From positions 1-35,104 of the forward strand of contig JAKAKP010000038.1 in the NCBI GenBank assembly GCA_021813445.1: DNA of 35,104 nucleotides. The letters run 5' to 3'. The DNA is from Deltaproteobacteria bacterium (GTDB taxonomy: Bacteria > Desulfobacterota > Desulfobaccia > Desulfobaccales > 0-14-0-80-60-11). Below, piece after piece: positions 15,864 through 24,350 of this stretch. Every line of letters starts with the position of its first letter. Position 1 is the stretch's first letter. Below the pieces are notes generated by a model. It had not been told where the DNA came from and ran no database searches. It was given only the letters and a program-made list of their open reading frames with translations. Position numbers and translations under genes: made by a program.

Positions 15864-16172
15864 ATGTCTAACTTATCCATGTCGCAACGCAAGCCAAAGA
15901 CGCCGGTCGTCGAAAAGGAAATCTGGGTGGAAAATCGTTTTGGACTTCATGCCCGGCCCGCAGCCCAGGTAGCGCAGATGGCCCAGAAGTTCGACGGTGA
16001 GATCTTTCTGGAAAAGGACGGCGCCCAGGCCAACGCCCGGGATCTGCTATCCCTGCTGGCGCTGGACTGCCCCCAGGGCACCCGCCTGGTGATCCGGGCC
16101 ACCGGCCCCCAGGCTCATGAGGCCGCGGCGGCCTTGTTTTCCCTGTTTGCCAGCAAATTCGGAGAAAAATGA
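15864..16172 (+). CDS. ptsH: phosphocarrier protein HPr
   Basis: A 102-residue HPr with an N-terminal extension of about 15 residues. It relays phosphate from enzyme I on the active-site histidine in RFGLHARPAA (His29, matching His15 of E. coli HPr). At the position of the regulatory serine (Ser46 in E. coli and Bacillus numbering, 31 residues after the histidine) this protein has Asp60, in ANARDLLSLL. ATG 15864 and ATG 15879 are both possible starts. Overlaps ptsI by 4 bp. No EII permease genes are nearby, so the system may be mainly regulatory or serve a distant mannose-type transporter. Confidence 0.92.
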   Translation: MSNLSMSQRKPKTPVVEKEIWVENRFGLHARPAAQVAQMAQKFDGEIFLEKDGAQANARDLLSLLALDCPQGTRLVIRATGPQAHEAAAALFSLFASKFGEK

Positions 16173-17956
16173 CACCCCATAATCGGGTCATCCAGGGTAT
16201 CCCGGCTTCCCCCGGCATCGTTCTGGGCCGCGCCAAGGTGTTGGCCGAACATGCGGAGGCTCAGCCCTACAATTGCGTGCTTTACTCCCCGGAAGAGATT
16301 GAGGTGGAGCTGGACCGCTTCTTGAAAGCCGTGGAACAGGCGGAAGCGGACCTCATCGCCCTGCGGGAATCCCTGTCCCCGGAATATCAGGAACATGGCC
16401 ACTTGCTGGACGTGCAAATCCTGATGCTCAAAGAGCGCATGATCTTCCAGGAAACCCAGCGCCTCATCCGGGAAGAGCGCTTCAATGCCGAATGGGCCCT
16501 GTTCCAGGCCTGGCAGAAGGTGCGGGAGCTCTTCCAGGGCATCGGCGACCCTTACATCAAAGGCCGCGTCCAGGATGTGGAGGAGGTCTATCGCCGCCTG
16601 CAAAGCAATCTTGCCGGTAAGGAGGCCTGGACCATTTCCGGGGAAGCCCCTGTGATTCTTGTGGCCCGGGACTTGTCTCCCGCGGAAGCCACCCAGATGA
16701 CCAGTTCCCAGGTGCTGGGTTTCGTAACCGAGCGGGGCGGGCGGACTTCCCACACCGCCATTATCGCCCAATCTTTGGAGATACCCGCAGTGGTGGGGGT
16801 GGACTTCGCTACCCGGGAGATCGTCACCGGCGACCCGTTAATCATGGACGGGCTGACCGGCCAGATCATCCTGGACCCGGACGAGGCCATGAGCCGCTCT
16901 TACCAGGCCCGGAAAAGGGATTTTGAGGCTTTCAAAGGAGAGGTGGCCCAGGCCAGTAACCTGCCCGCGGTCACCACGGATGAGTATCCTACCCAGATTC
17001 TGGCCAATATCGAACTGCCGGAAGAAGTGGACTTGGGGCTCAAGTACGGTGCCGACGGCGTGGGCCTGCTGCGCACCGAGTTTATTTATCTGCGGCAGCG
17101 CCAACTGCCCACCGAAGAGCAGCTTTTTCAAGATTACCGGCGGGTGGTGGAAGCCATGGCCCCCCGGGTGGTGACCATCCGCACCCTGGATATCGGCGGG
17201 GACAAGTTCCTCTCCCACCTGGAATACGCCCCGGAAATGAACCCGGCCCTGGGGCTCCGGGCCATTCGCTTCTGTCTTAAAGAACAAAATATCTTTCGCA
17301 CCCAGTTGAAGGCCATCCTCCGGGCCTCGGTTTACGGGCGGGTGCGGGTCATGTTCCCTCTCATTTCCAACGTCCGGGAGTTGCAGGAGGCGCGGCAGCT
17401 CCTCAATAGTGTCAAGCAGGAGCTGCAAGCGGCAGAAGTCCCCTTTGACGATCAGATGCCCGCCGGGGCCATGATCGAGGTGCCCGCGGCCGTTACTCTG
17501 GCCCATCTCCTCACCAAGGAGGCGGACTTTTTTAGCATCGGCACCAATGACCTGATACAATATGCCTTGGCTATTGACCGGGGCAACAAGCAGGTGGCCG
17601 ACATGTATCAACCGCTGCACCCGGCGGTGATGCGCATGATCCGGGAGGTGGTGCACGCCGCCCGGGTGGCCCAAATACCGGTGGCCATGTGCGGGGAAAT
17701 GGCGGGCGACCCCCTGTATATTCCGGTGCTTCTGGGACTGGGGGTTTCGGAGCTATCCATGAATGCCATGGCCATCCCCATGGCCAAGCACATTATCCGC
17801 CTGATCACCATCGAGGAAGCCCGGAAGATCGCCCGCAACGCCCTGCGGCTGGTGACGGTGGAGGAAGTCAACGAATATGTGGCCCAGGAGATGAATCGCC
17901 GTTTCCCCGAAGTATTCCGTTTCGTCCATATCCTGGGGGCCAATCCTGAACCATGA
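16169..17956 (+). CDS. ptsI: phosphoenolpyruvate-protein phosphotransferase (enzyme I)
   Basis: The 595-residue enzyme I that autophosphorylates from PEP and passes phosphate to HPr. Seen: N-terminal HPr-binding helices (about 25-145), the phosphohistidine loop GGRTSHTAIIAQ (His195), the PEP-binding TIM barrel with RTEFIY, RTLDIGGDK, MFPLI, FFSIGTNDLIQY and the active-site cysteine in MCGEMAGD (Cys508). Dimeric, cytoplasmic. All key residues are present. It overlaps ptsH upstream and smpB downstream by 4 bp each, so the three are probably one transcript. Confidence 0.97.
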   Translation: MTPHNRVIQGIPASPGIVLGRAKVLAEHAEAQPYNCVLYSPEEIEVELDRFLKAVEQAEADLIALRESLSPEYQEHGHLLDVQILMLKERMIFQETQRLIREERFNAEWALFQAWQKVRELFQGIGDPYIKGRVQDVEEVYRRLQSNLAGKEAWTISGEAPVILVARDLSPAEATQMTSSQVLGFVTERGGRTSHTAIIAQSLEIPAVVGVDFATREIVTGDPLIMDGLTGQIILDPDEAMSRSYQARKRDFEAFKGEVAQASNLPAVTTDEYPTQILANIELPEEVDLGLKYGADGVGLLRTEFIYLRQRQLPTEEQLFQDYRRVVEAMAPRVVTIRTLDIGGDKFLSHLEYAPEMNPALGLRAIRFCLKEQNIFRTQLKAILRASVYGRVRVMFPLISNVRELQEARQLLNSVKQELQAAEVPFDDQMPAGAMIEVPAAVTLAHLLTKEADFFSIGTNDLIQYALAIDRGNKQVADMYQPLHPAVMRMIREVVHAARVAQIPVAMCGEMAGDPLYIPVLLGLGVSELSMNAMAIPMAKHIIRLITIEEARKIARNALRLVTVEEVNEYVAQEMNRRFPEVFRFVHILGANPEP

Positions 17957-18423
17957 AAGAACCCAAGGAAGAAAATCTGAAGATCATTTGCCGCAACCGG
18001 AAGGCCTATTTCGACTTCGTCATTGACGCCATGTACGAGGCCGGTCTGGTCTTGAGCGGGACGGAAGTCAAGGCCCTGCGGGAGGGCCGGGCCAATATCA
18101 ATGACGCCTACGCCCGCTTCCGGGACGGAGAGATCTTCCTCTATAACGCCCATATCAGTCCTTATTCCCACGCCGCGGTGGACAGCCACCAGCCGGAACG
18201 GCCCCGGAAACTGCTGCTGCACGGCTGGGAAATCAAACGCCTCCTGGGGAAGCTCCAGGAACGGGGCTATACTCTGGTTCCTTTGAGAATGTATTTCAAG
18301 AATGAACATGCTAAAGTGGAACTGGGTCTGGCCAAAGGCAAGAAGAAAGTGGATAAACGGGAAGCCATCCGCCGCCGGGAGGAACAGCGGGAAATGGACC
18401 GCGCCCGCAAACGCCGGCGATGA
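17953..18423 (+). CDS. smpB: SsrA-binding protein SmpB
   Basis: A 156-residue SmpB, the protein partner of tmRNA in trans-translation of stalled ribosomes. Family motifs: NRKAYFDFVIDAMYEAGLVL, GTEVKALREGRANINDAYARF, HISPYSHA, RPRKLLLH and the basic tail that reads the empty decoding site (KGKKKVDKREAIRRREEQRE and onward). ATG 17953 overlaps the ptsI stop by 4 bp. No ssrA gene was recognised in the window. Confidence 0.96.
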   Translation: MKEPKEENLKIICRNRKAYFDFVIDAMYEAGLVLSGTEVKALREGRANINDAYARFRDGEIFLYNAHISPYSHAAVDSHQPERPRKLLLHGWEIKRLLGKLQERGYTLVPLRMYFKNEHAKVELGLAKGKKKVDKREAIRRREEQREMDRARKRRR

Positions 18424-18434
18424 TAAGAAATATG

Positions 18435-18508
18435 TGGGGGAGGGGGCTAAGGGCCGCGGGCCCTTACCCCCTCCCCCCACCCCCTTCCCCAATCCCATAT
18501 TTTTTAGG
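18435..18508. repeat. G/C-rich palindromic repeat, copy 2
   Basis: Reverse-orientation copy of the repeat at 10-81, with arms GGGGGAGGGGG and CCCCCTCCCCC and inner arms AAGGGCC/GGCCCTT, followed by 'cccccttccccaatcccatattttttagg'. It starts 12 bp after smpB and may act as a transcription roadblock. The T-run on its right lies 23 bp from the stem, so it is not a clean intrinsic terminator. Confidence 0.8.
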
Positions 18509-18559
18509 ATGGAGTAATCGGGGCCAGAACTCCTGCCCCAATCCCTTAATTATAAATGG

Positions 18560-18705
18560 GAGGGGCGGAGAGCAGGGATCGGCGGGCGTCAAGCCCGCCC
18601 CGTCAATCTGAATAGGCTGGAAAGCCTGAACCATCACCTGGCCCTTTGAAAATATTCTTGCGTCTTGCTTTGCGCCTTGGCGTCTTTGCGTGAGGCTATC
18701 TTCTT
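18560..18705. repeat. further dispersed repeats before the DUF1992 gene
   Basis: Contains GGCGGGCGTCAAGCCCGCC-type palindrome (18582-18600), a fragment related to the GGCTGGAAAGCC hairpins (18613-18626), and the TTGCGTCTTGCTTTGCGCC/TTTGCGTGAG repeat (18658-18696) that also precedes ffh and the RAYT. No gene can be supported between smpB and 18726. Confidence 0.75.
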
Positions 18706-18725
18706 CAGAATAAGGGAACTACTCG

Positions 18726-19109
18726 TTGGATTCGTTTCAGAGGATCGCGGAAAACCGCATTTTGGAGGCCATCGACAATGGCCTTTTTGACAACCTGCGG
18801 GGGAAGGGCCAGCCCCTCAAGTTTGAAGATGAAAGTCACATTCCCCCGGAATTGCGTATGGCCTACAGGATTCTGAAAAATGCCGATTGCCTGCCCCCCG
18901 AGCTGGAGTTGCGCAAGGAAATCGTGCAGTTGCAGGACCTGGTGGCCTCCTTGCCTGACGAAGCCGAAAAGCTCAAGCAGATGCGCCGCCTCAATTTCTT
19001 AAAAATGAAAATGGACATGACCCGGCCGGTCTCCGCGCAATTACTGGAGCACGACCTCTATACCCCCAAGATTTTGGAGCGTCTGCAATCCAAGCCGGGC
19101 AAACAATAG
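18726..19109 (+). CDS. DUF1992 (DnaJ-related C28 domain) protein
   Basis: A 127-residue protein matching the DUF1992 family: FQRIAENRILEAIDNGLFDNLRGKGQPL at the N-terminus, then LRMAYRILKNADCLPPELELRKEI and a helical C-terminus rich in charged residues. In eukaryotes the domain is part of DNAJC28; the bacterial role is unknown, and no J domain is present. The start is TTG 18726, the only candidate that keeps the conserved FQRIAE segment, with GGGAA 8-12 bp upstream. It is cytoplasmic by appearance. Confidence 0.85.
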   Translation: MDSFQRIAENRILEAIDNGLFDNLRGKGQPLKFEDESHIPPELRMAYRILKNADCLPPELELRKEIVQLQDLVASLPDEAEKLKQMRRLNFLKMKMDMTRPVSAQLLEHDLYTPKILERLQSKPGKQ

Positions 19110-19120
19110 CAGTTTTCTTG

Positions 19121-19235
19121 TTCCCTCCCCCTTCGAGGGGGGAGGGTTAGGGTGGGGGTGGAGTCTTTTTGGCGGTGGGGGGGCCACAAGTCACCACCCT
19201 CCCCCCAATTCCTTCCCTCACAGGGAGAGGGAGTT
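19121..19235. repeat. C-rich/G-rich foldback repeat
   Basis: CCCTCCCCC-TTCGA-GGGGGGAGGG hairpin, then 'ttagggtgggggtgg' and, further on, 'ccaccctcccccc' and 'ccctcacagggagaggg', giving nested palindromes over about 115 bp between the DUF1992 gene and the next. Confidence 0.75.
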
Positions 19236-19317
19236 TGTCATTACGATGCCCTTGAATAATGATTGATTAACGGGAAATAGATGGCCTTGGGTATCAAAAC
19301 TAAAAACCGCATTCATA

Positions 19318-19995
19318 ATGAAAATCCGCTTAGATAACCCCCTCTGGCGGCACCGGGCCCCGGCCCTGGCCAAGACCCTGGCCCAGGCCTATCTGCGCAC
19401 CTGTACTCCGGATTTGCGCATCAACCCGGACTTGAAAGATCTGGTGCTCTCCGGCCAGCCGGTGATCTACACGGTCTGGCACTGCCAACTCCTCTTTCCC
19501 CTTTATTATATGCGGCGTTACTATCCCCAATTGCCGCCCCTGGTGGTGATGGCCAGCCCCAGCCGGGACGGCGAATTCATCGGGGAGGTGGCCCGGGGAT
19601 TGGGTTTTACGGTGTGCTTCGGGTCCCGGCGCAAAGGCGGGGTTAAGGCCTTGCAGCAATTGGCGGACTACTTCCGCCGGGGTTATAGTTGCGGTCTCAT
19701 TGCCGATGGCTCCCGGGGGCCGGTCCGGGTGGCGCAAAAGGGACCTTTATATCTGGCCCGGGAGAGCCGGGCTCCCCTGGTGCCCCTGGCCGTGGCCAGC
19801 CGCCGGAAAATCACCTTCCAGACCTGGGACCGCTTTGAATTACCCCTGCCTTTCAGCCGTATGGCCGTGCTGGTGGGCGACCCCCTCTATGTCCGGCCCG
19901 GAGACCGGGGCCAGCTTTTGGAGGACCGCCGCCAGGAGTTGGAAGAGCGCCTCAACCTTCTCTTTGACCAAAGTCAGCAATATTTTTCCCGTTAA
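19318..19995 (+). CDS. DUF374 family, lysophospholipid acyltransferase-like protein
   Basis: A 225-residue protein of the DUF374 family, related to the LPLAT acyltransferases. Seen: VIYTVWHCQLLFPLYY (the WHxxLL block that replaces the usual HxxxxD box), MASPSRDGEFIGEVARGLGF, GSRRKGGVKALQQLADYF, and ADGSRGPVRVAQKGPLYLAR, the acyl-acceptor-binding-like block. A role in lipid A or phospholipid acylation at the inner membrane is inferred from the superfamily; substrates are unknown. ATG 19318 gives the family N-terminus. Confidence 0.85.
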   Translation: MKIRLDNPLWRHRAPALAKTLAQAYLRTCTPDLRINPDLKDLVLSGQPVIYTVWHCQLLFPLYYMRRYYPQLPPLVVMASPSRDGEFIGEVARGLGFTVCFGSRRKGGVKALQQLADYFRRGYSCGLIADGSRGPVRVAQKGPLYLARESRAPLVPLAVASRRKITFQTWDRFELPLPFSRMAVLVGDPLYVRPGDRGQLLEDRRQELEERLNLLFDQSQQYFSR

Positions 19996-20093
19996 AAAAA
20001 CGACATAAAAGTGGGGATAGCCAGCATTAATAGTTCCCCCTGGGGGCATAATATGTTAAATTTAAAGAAAATCCCTTAACTAGATGGTATAAC

Positions 20094-20897
20094 ATGCGAT
20101 TTGAAGAATTGGACGCCCAAACCTTGAGCCAGATCGGCTCGCCGGAGGCAACAGCTAAGGCCAAAGATCTGGTCCAAGGCCAACACGTGTTGCATGGGTA
20201 CCGGTTGCCTGACCGCCTCCAGGGAGTGGTATGGGATGACCAGCCCCGCCAGGTGGAGGTCAGGATTCAAAATGACCAGTTATCCTATGTTTGCTCTTGC
20301 CCCCAAGTAGAAACTGGAGAAATCTGCTCTCATGTCCTGGCCCTTTTATGGGCCTGGGTGGAAGATTCCGGCAAATTCCTGAACCGGGCGGAGCTTACGG
20401 AAAAGCTGAAGAAATATTCGAAAAAAGAACTGATAGAGATCATCCTGGACCTAGCGGGTCGCACCCCGGAGGCCCGGGAAGTCCTCAAAGAGGAGGAGGA
20501 GGGCCTCGAAGATATCCTGGAGTCCATCGACCACGTAGTCGAGGAAGTCTCCGGGGATTCCACTTCCATCAGTGATGCGGAAGCCAAGCTGCAACGGGCC
20601 CAGGCCCGGGCCGACCGGCTGGCTCAAAGCGGGCTGTTGGCCGAAGCCCGCTCCATTTACTTCTATATCCTGGACAACATTCTGGGTTTGGAAGAGCGCT
20701 TTCCCACGGGTAAGGGCTTTTCCCCGGACCTGAAAAGCGAACTGTTTGAGGAATATTGCCAGTTCATCCATGAGGACCGGCACTTGGAAAAAGAGCTGGT
20801 GCAGCAGGAGATCGAACAATTGGAAAGCCGCGCCCCCGCGGCCCGGGGCGGGCTTGATCTCGCAGAACTGAAACGGGAAGTCTTAGGCGCAGCCTGA
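20094..20897 (+). CDS. SWIM zinc-finger protein
   Basis: A 267-residue protein with an N-terminal SWIM finger: YVCSCPQVETGEICSHVLALLWAW, ligands Cys67, Cys69, Cys78 and His80 (CxCx8CxH). The domain binds zinc and mediates nucleic-acid or protein contacts. The rest is mainly charged helix (coiled-coil likely around 95-190, including a 'KEEEEGLEDILESIDHVVEE' stretch). No catalytic domain is visible, so the job is unknown; SWIM proteins of this type often accompany SNF2 helicases, but none is in the window. A terminator-like hairpin follows at 20924. Confidence 0.85.
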   Translation: MRFEELDAQTLSQIGSPEATAKAKDLVQGQHVLHGYRLPDRLQGVVWDDQPRQVEVRIQNDQLSYVCSCPQVETGEICSHVLALLWAWVEDSGKFLNRAELTEKLKKYSKKELIEIILDLAGRTPEAREVLKEEEEGLEDILESIDHVVEEVSGDSTSISDAEAKLQRAQARADRLAQSGLLAEARSIYFYILDNILGLEERFPTGKGFSPDLKSELFEEYCQFIHEDRHLEKELVQQEIEQLESRAPAARGGLDLAELKREVLGAA

Positions 20898-20923
20898 GAA
20901 ATTCAACGAAGATGCGTTTTGCC

Positions 20924-20954
20924 GGGGCGGACCCGCGGGTCCGCCCCTTTTTTT
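20924..20954 (+). terminator. intrinsic terminator made from a REP palindrome
   Basis: A perfect 24-bp palindrome, GGGGCGGACCCG/CGGGTCCGCCCC (20924-20947), is followed on the plus strand by seven T. It lies between convergent genes and would end the SWIM transcript. Its arms are the same GGGGCGGAC core as the REP family, so the terminator appears to be a REP copy. On the minus strand there is no T-tract after the stem. Confidence 0.8.
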
Positions 20955-20956
20955 GG

Positions 20957-22192
20957 CTAGGACCCATTTCCCGCCGGGGTGATGGGTCTTTTTTTTTGGG
21001 GTAGGACCAGCGCGGCCGCCAGGGGCGGCGGAGCCAGGATGGTCTTTTGGTAGATGCGCAGCAGCGCCAGGAGAAAGGAAAGGATCAAGGGCCCCAGGAT
21101 GAAGCCGATCATCCCGAAGTAGGTGATGCCCCCCAGGATACTGAAGAGGATAAAGATGGAGGGCGTGGAGCGGCTGCCTTTCATCAGTATGGGCTTCAGA
21201 ATATTGTCAATGACGCTGACAATGACTCCTCCCCAAATGATCAACCCCACTCCTGCGCCCACATGCCCCGCAAAGATAAGATAAACTGCGGCAGGCCCCC
21301 AGATCAGGGCGCTGCCCACCACCGGGATCACTGCTGCGGGGATCATCACCGTGCCCCAAAACGCGGGTTGGGACAGTCCGAAAATCAAGAACCCCACCCC
21401 TCCTAAAATCCCCTGCACCACTGCGACGATCACTGTGCCCCAAAGAGTGGCCTTGATGGTAGTTTCGGTTTCCCGGAGAATCTCCTGATTATGGGCGGCT
21501 TCCAGGGGGGAGAGTTGTAGGATCTCCTCAATGAAGTCGTCTCCCTGAATAAACATGAAAAACGCGATAAACAACACCAGGACCAGGTCCAGGAAGAAGT
21601 AGGTGAACCCTTTGAGGAGGCCGATGGCGTTGGTGTACACGAACTCGCTGGCTTTGGTGAGGACCGTCTGCACGATCTGCTCCAGCTTGATCTGCTCTGC
21701 AGGCACGGGCAGGTTCAGATGGACCAGATAGGCTTGAATGGCGTTGACCTTCGCGGTCACCAATTGCCAGAGGTGGCCGCTTTGCAGCCCCTGGCGCACA
21801 ACGCCGGAGAACTCCAGGGCTTGGTTGGCAATGATGCTTACCAGGCTTACCAGGGGAATCAAGATCACCAGGGCCAGAATCAGGCAGGTGAGGAAAGAGG
21901 CCAGGGTGCGCATGCCGAAAAGGGCGCGGCTAAGGGCCCGGTACAAGGGTTTGGCGGTGAAAAAGAGCACCATGGCCATGAAAATGTCAATGAGATAGGG
22001 TTTGATGATCAGGTAAGAAAAATAGAGGACCAGGATCGTGATCACCCCGAAAAAAAGACGGGCGAAATGAGTGGGGAACGCGGCCTGCTCTCCTGCCGGG
22101 GGGCAGGGGGGACAAACCTCCGCCGGTCCCGGCGCGGGCGCCGGGGACTCTGGCGGGGGGGCCTGGGTTCCTCGAGATTCCGGGGTGGTCAT
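20957..22192 (-). CDS. AI-2E family permease (PerM/YdiK type)
   Basis: A 411-residue integral membrane protein with about eight hydrophobic segments. After a Pro-rich cytoplasmic N-terminus come FFGVITILVLYFSYLIIKPYL and FMAMVLFFTAKPLY, then LILALVILIPLVSLVSIIA, a soluble stretch, GFTYFFLDLVLVLFIAFFMF, VIVAVVQGILGGVGFLIFG, the helix pair around PAAVIPVVGSALIWGPAAVYL, and FILFSILGGITYFGMIGFILG near the end. These are the AI-2E family hallmarks. Some members are Na+/H+ antiporters or putative AI-2 exporters; substrate unknown. ATG 22192 (GGGA 9 bp upstream) is preferred to the upstream start at 22237. Confidence 0.9.
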   Translation of the reverse strand: MTTPESRGTQAPPPESPAPAPGPAEVCPPCPPAGEQAAFPTHFARLFFGVITILVLYFSYLIIKPYLIDIFMAMVLFFTAKPLYRALSRALFGMRTLASFLTCLILALVILIPLVSLVSIIANQALEFSGVVRQGLQSGHLWQLVTAKVNAIQAYLVHLNLPVPAEQIKLEQIVQTVLTKASEFVYTNAIGLLKGFTYFFLDLVLVLFIAFFMFIQGDDFIEEILQLSPLEAAHNQEILRETETTIKATLWGTVIVAVVQGILGGVGFLIFGLSQPAFWGTVMIPAAVIPVVGSALIWGPAAVYLIFAGHVGAGVGLIIWGGVIVSVIDNILKPILMKGSRSTPSIFILFSILGGITYFGMIGFILGPLILSFLLALLRIYQKTILAPPPLAAALVLPQKKRPITPAGNGS

Positions 22193-22310
22193 GGAATAAT
22201 TCCCTATTTTAAAGAAATTAAGGGCAATATACGGCAAAAATGGAGGTTTGCAAAGATGAAAAGGGGGAGCACGGCTTTATTGACCACCTTTAGGGAGCTC
22301 CGGTCCCCTG

Positions 22311-22337
22311 AATAAATAAGGCGGCCACTTGGCCGCC
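22311..22337 (-). terminator. probable terminator for the small gene at 22363
   Basis: On the minus strand GGCGGCCA/TGGCCGCC (plus 22320-22337) is followed by TTATTTATT. It lies 26 bp beyond the stop of the minus-strand gene at 22363-22557 and upstream of the permease gene. Confidence 0.6.
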
Positions 22338-22362
22338 TCGGAAATAAGTGCAGTTAAATTGG

Positions 22363-22557
22363 TCATGAAGAGCGAGATTTGTCTCTTGCCGAGGATGTGA
22401 AATTACCGGTCCTGACCCAATTGAGCAGATCCTCACGCAACCCGCTGCCATGATGAGACCGTTCCCGCTTTTTTATCAGTTCCAGTCTCATTCTTAAGGG
22501 CATGGTAAAGTATAGCGGACTTTCCATGCACATCTCGACGACCTTTTTTCTAGTCAT
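22363..22557 (-). CDS. small basic protein of unknown function
   Basis: A 64-residue protein, very rich in Arg and Lys, beginning TRKKVVEMCMESPLYFTMPL and continuing with helix-forming sequence and a LREDLLNWVRTG segment. The strong site GGGGGGA lies 5 bp upstream of the ATG, and a hairpin with a T-rich tail follows the stop, so it looks like a real autonomous gene. I do not recognise the family with certainty. Size and composition would fit a DNA- or RNA-binding regulator, but this is a guess. Confidence 0.65.
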   Translation of the reverse strand: MTRKKVVEMCMESPLYFTMPLRMRLELIKKRERSHHGSGLREDLLNWVRTGNFTSSARDKSRSS

Positions 22558-23002
22558 AACATCCCCCCCCAGGACATTATGCCCTCTATTCCGGCCTTAA
22601 TTAATCCATCCTCAGGCTAAGATGATGCTTCCGTCAGTACGCTGGCGCAGCCGGGATAATAATGTGGGTCTAACTGCATCTTCCCCCATAACCATTGGTA
22701 TTCTTTAAAACTCTGCGGCCATCTCCTCCTTCCTGTGGGTTAGTTTTTCCACAACTTCCCACTGTTTCTGTCGGTATCCTAAGTTATAAATAAAATTTTG
22801 TCAATGATATTTCTTAATAAGTCTTTGAAGAAAGGCGGAAAAACACCGAGTAAACCGGGAAAAAGCCCCGTGGATCTCCAGGTAATTGACAACCACAATG
22901 AAAGGCTTGAAGCGGCCAGGGCAGCAAAGTTTTGGACTGGCGGATGTTGCTAAATCTAGCAGACTACTTATTTTAAAAATAATTAAAGTCAGGAGGAAAA
23001 TA
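22558..23002. other. gene-free, A+T-richer region
   Basis: No supportable gene, tRNA or repeat family member seen. It is richer in A+T than most of the window and carries the divergent promoters expected for the genes at 22557 (minus) and 23003 (plus); no near-consensus sigma70 pair could be picked out with confidence. The reading frame of the next gene is open back to 22886 but lacks a signal-peptide-like start there. Confidence 0.5.
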
Positions 23003-23320
23003 ATGAAAAGGACGGTTATTGGGGTTTTATCGGCGGCGGCGTTGGTGGTGCTCTTAGGTTCTGGAGCTATGGCCGATAAACTGCTCTGCGTTTCCAATCA
23101 GAACCTAAAGGGAGAGACGACGGTAAATAAATGCCTTGACCAGGGCATGGAGTTCGCCATCGTCGAACCCAATGGCTTCGTGCGTATCCTGCGCCCCCGG
23201 GAAATTGAATTGACCAAAAAGATCAATCCCAAGGCCTTCGAAACCCCCGGCTTTGGGTTGAAATACTACCGGATGGCTCCGGAGATCCCGCCGCTGCCCG
23301 TTTCTCCGGAGGTACAGTAA
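23003..23320 (+). CDS. small secreted protein of unknown function
   Basis: A 105-residue protein with a clear Sec signal peptide (KRTVIGVLSAAALVVLLGSG followed by AMA-D, likely cleaved after residue 24). The mature part has two cysteines (LLCVSNQNLKG and NKCLDQGMEF) that could form a disulfide, and a conserved-looking strand region EFAIVEPNGFVRILRPREI. AGGAGG lies 6 bp upstream of ATG 23003, which decides the start over the longer frame from 22886. The stop is 7 bp from the convergent NlpC/P60 gene. Function unknown; probably periplasmic. Confidence 0.85.
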   Translation: MKRTVIGVLSAAALVVLLGSGAMADKLLCVSNQNLKGETTVNKCLDQGMEFAIVEPNGFVRILRPREIELTKKINPKAFETPGFGLKYYRMAPEIPPLPVSPEVQ

Positions 23321-23327
23321 AGCCGGT

Positions 23328-24158
23328 TCACAGTTCCCTGGGGGGAGCAGTTTCCGAATGAGCATTGCGAGGTGATTGCACCTCGGGGAGACGTTTGGCC
23401 ACCACGAAGGTGCCTGCGTGATAGGGATCATCCAGATCGCTGATGATCACGCCCCGGCGGCTGGCGCAATGGATCATCTTGCCGTCTCCCATATAAATGC
23501 CCACATGACCGATATGGCGGCCCCCCTGGCCGAAAAAGAGGAGATCCCCGGGAAGCAATTTGGCAAAATCCAGGGTGCGGGTCACCACCGCGCCCGTCTG
23601 GGCCTGTTCGTTGCTAGAGCGAGGCAGATCGATATGGGATTTTTGATAGATATACTGCACAAATCCTGAGCAATCGGTGGCCCGGCTGGTTTCCAAGGAA
23701 CCGCCCGAGCGGTAGGGAGTTCCCAAATAACTACGGGCCTCGGCAAGTATCTGGTTCGTGGTGGTACTTGATACAGGCCGGTTAACTGGCGGTTTTGGCG
23801 GTGGCAAGACCCTGGGGCCTGACGACGCAGAGTACAACTGGCGAGCGAGCGGGCTGCGGAGGCTCTTGGGCGCCAGCAAGTCGCATCTGTCCCCTGGAAT
23901 GAGGGCTCTCGTAACCGGAGTTTTAGGGAGAACTGCGCTGGCAGGTATTCTCCGCAGGGGGCCTGGGTGGGAATTGTGTAACAAGCCCGGGGACCGGGTT
24001 AAAGGCGTGCCCGCGCTTATCCGGCACATGCTGCTGCCTCCGCGGGGAGAAAGGGAAGATTTTGCCGGACCAGCCAGGGCCGCGGCAGGAGCAACGGTGA
24101 GGCCGATGAGGGAGATTAACAGCACCAGGACGATTTTTGGTAACTTCGCTGGTATCAT
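23328..24158 (-). CDS. NlpC/P60 family cell-wall hydrolase
   Basis: A 276-residue secreted peptidase that would cut peptide stems of peptidoglycan. It has an N-terminal signal peptide (PKIVLVLLISLIGLTVAPAA, cleavage near ALA-G), a low-complexity Pro/Ser/Arg-rich linker of about 100 residues, and a C-terminal NlpC/P60 domain: YLGTPYRSGG, the nucleophile in ATDCSGFVQYIY (Cys163), LLPGDLLFFGQGG, the catalytic His in IGHVGIYMGDG (His218), and MIHCASRRG with the third polar residue (His230). AAGGAA lies 6 bp upstream of the ATG. The domain looks intact and active. Confidence 0.93.
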   Translation of the reverse strand: MIPAKLPKIVLVLLISLIGLTVAPAAALAGPAKSSLSPRGGSSMCRISAGTPLTRSPGLLHNSHPGPLRRIPASAVLPKTPVTRALIPGDRCDLLAPKSLRSPLARQLYSASSGPRVLPPPKPPVNRPVSSTTTNQILAEARSYLGTPYRSGGSLETSRATDCSGFVQYIYQKSHIDLPRSSNEQAQTGAVVTRTLDFAKLLPGDLLFFGQGGRHIGHVGIYMGDGKMIHCASRRGVIISDLDDPYHAGTFVVAKRLPEVQSPRNAHSETAPPREL

Positions 24159-24350
24159 GCTATTCCTTGTTTTTCCGGTTCTAATTCGTGGGTTACCGGT
24201 TTGGCCAAAGGTGTCTGGCCCAGGTTAGGCGTACGGTTCTGCAGCAGCTATTTCGGCCCAGCCTCAACGCCGCAGGCTCGGGACTCCACAGAAATCTTTG
24301 CAAGGGATGGGCCAAACAGGTCTCAAGTTCAAAGGGGTGCCTGGCTCTCT

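Noticed and set aside
22886-23002. Upstream start for the small secreted protein
   Set aside because: AGGAGG lies just before ATG 23003, and the signal peptide starts there.
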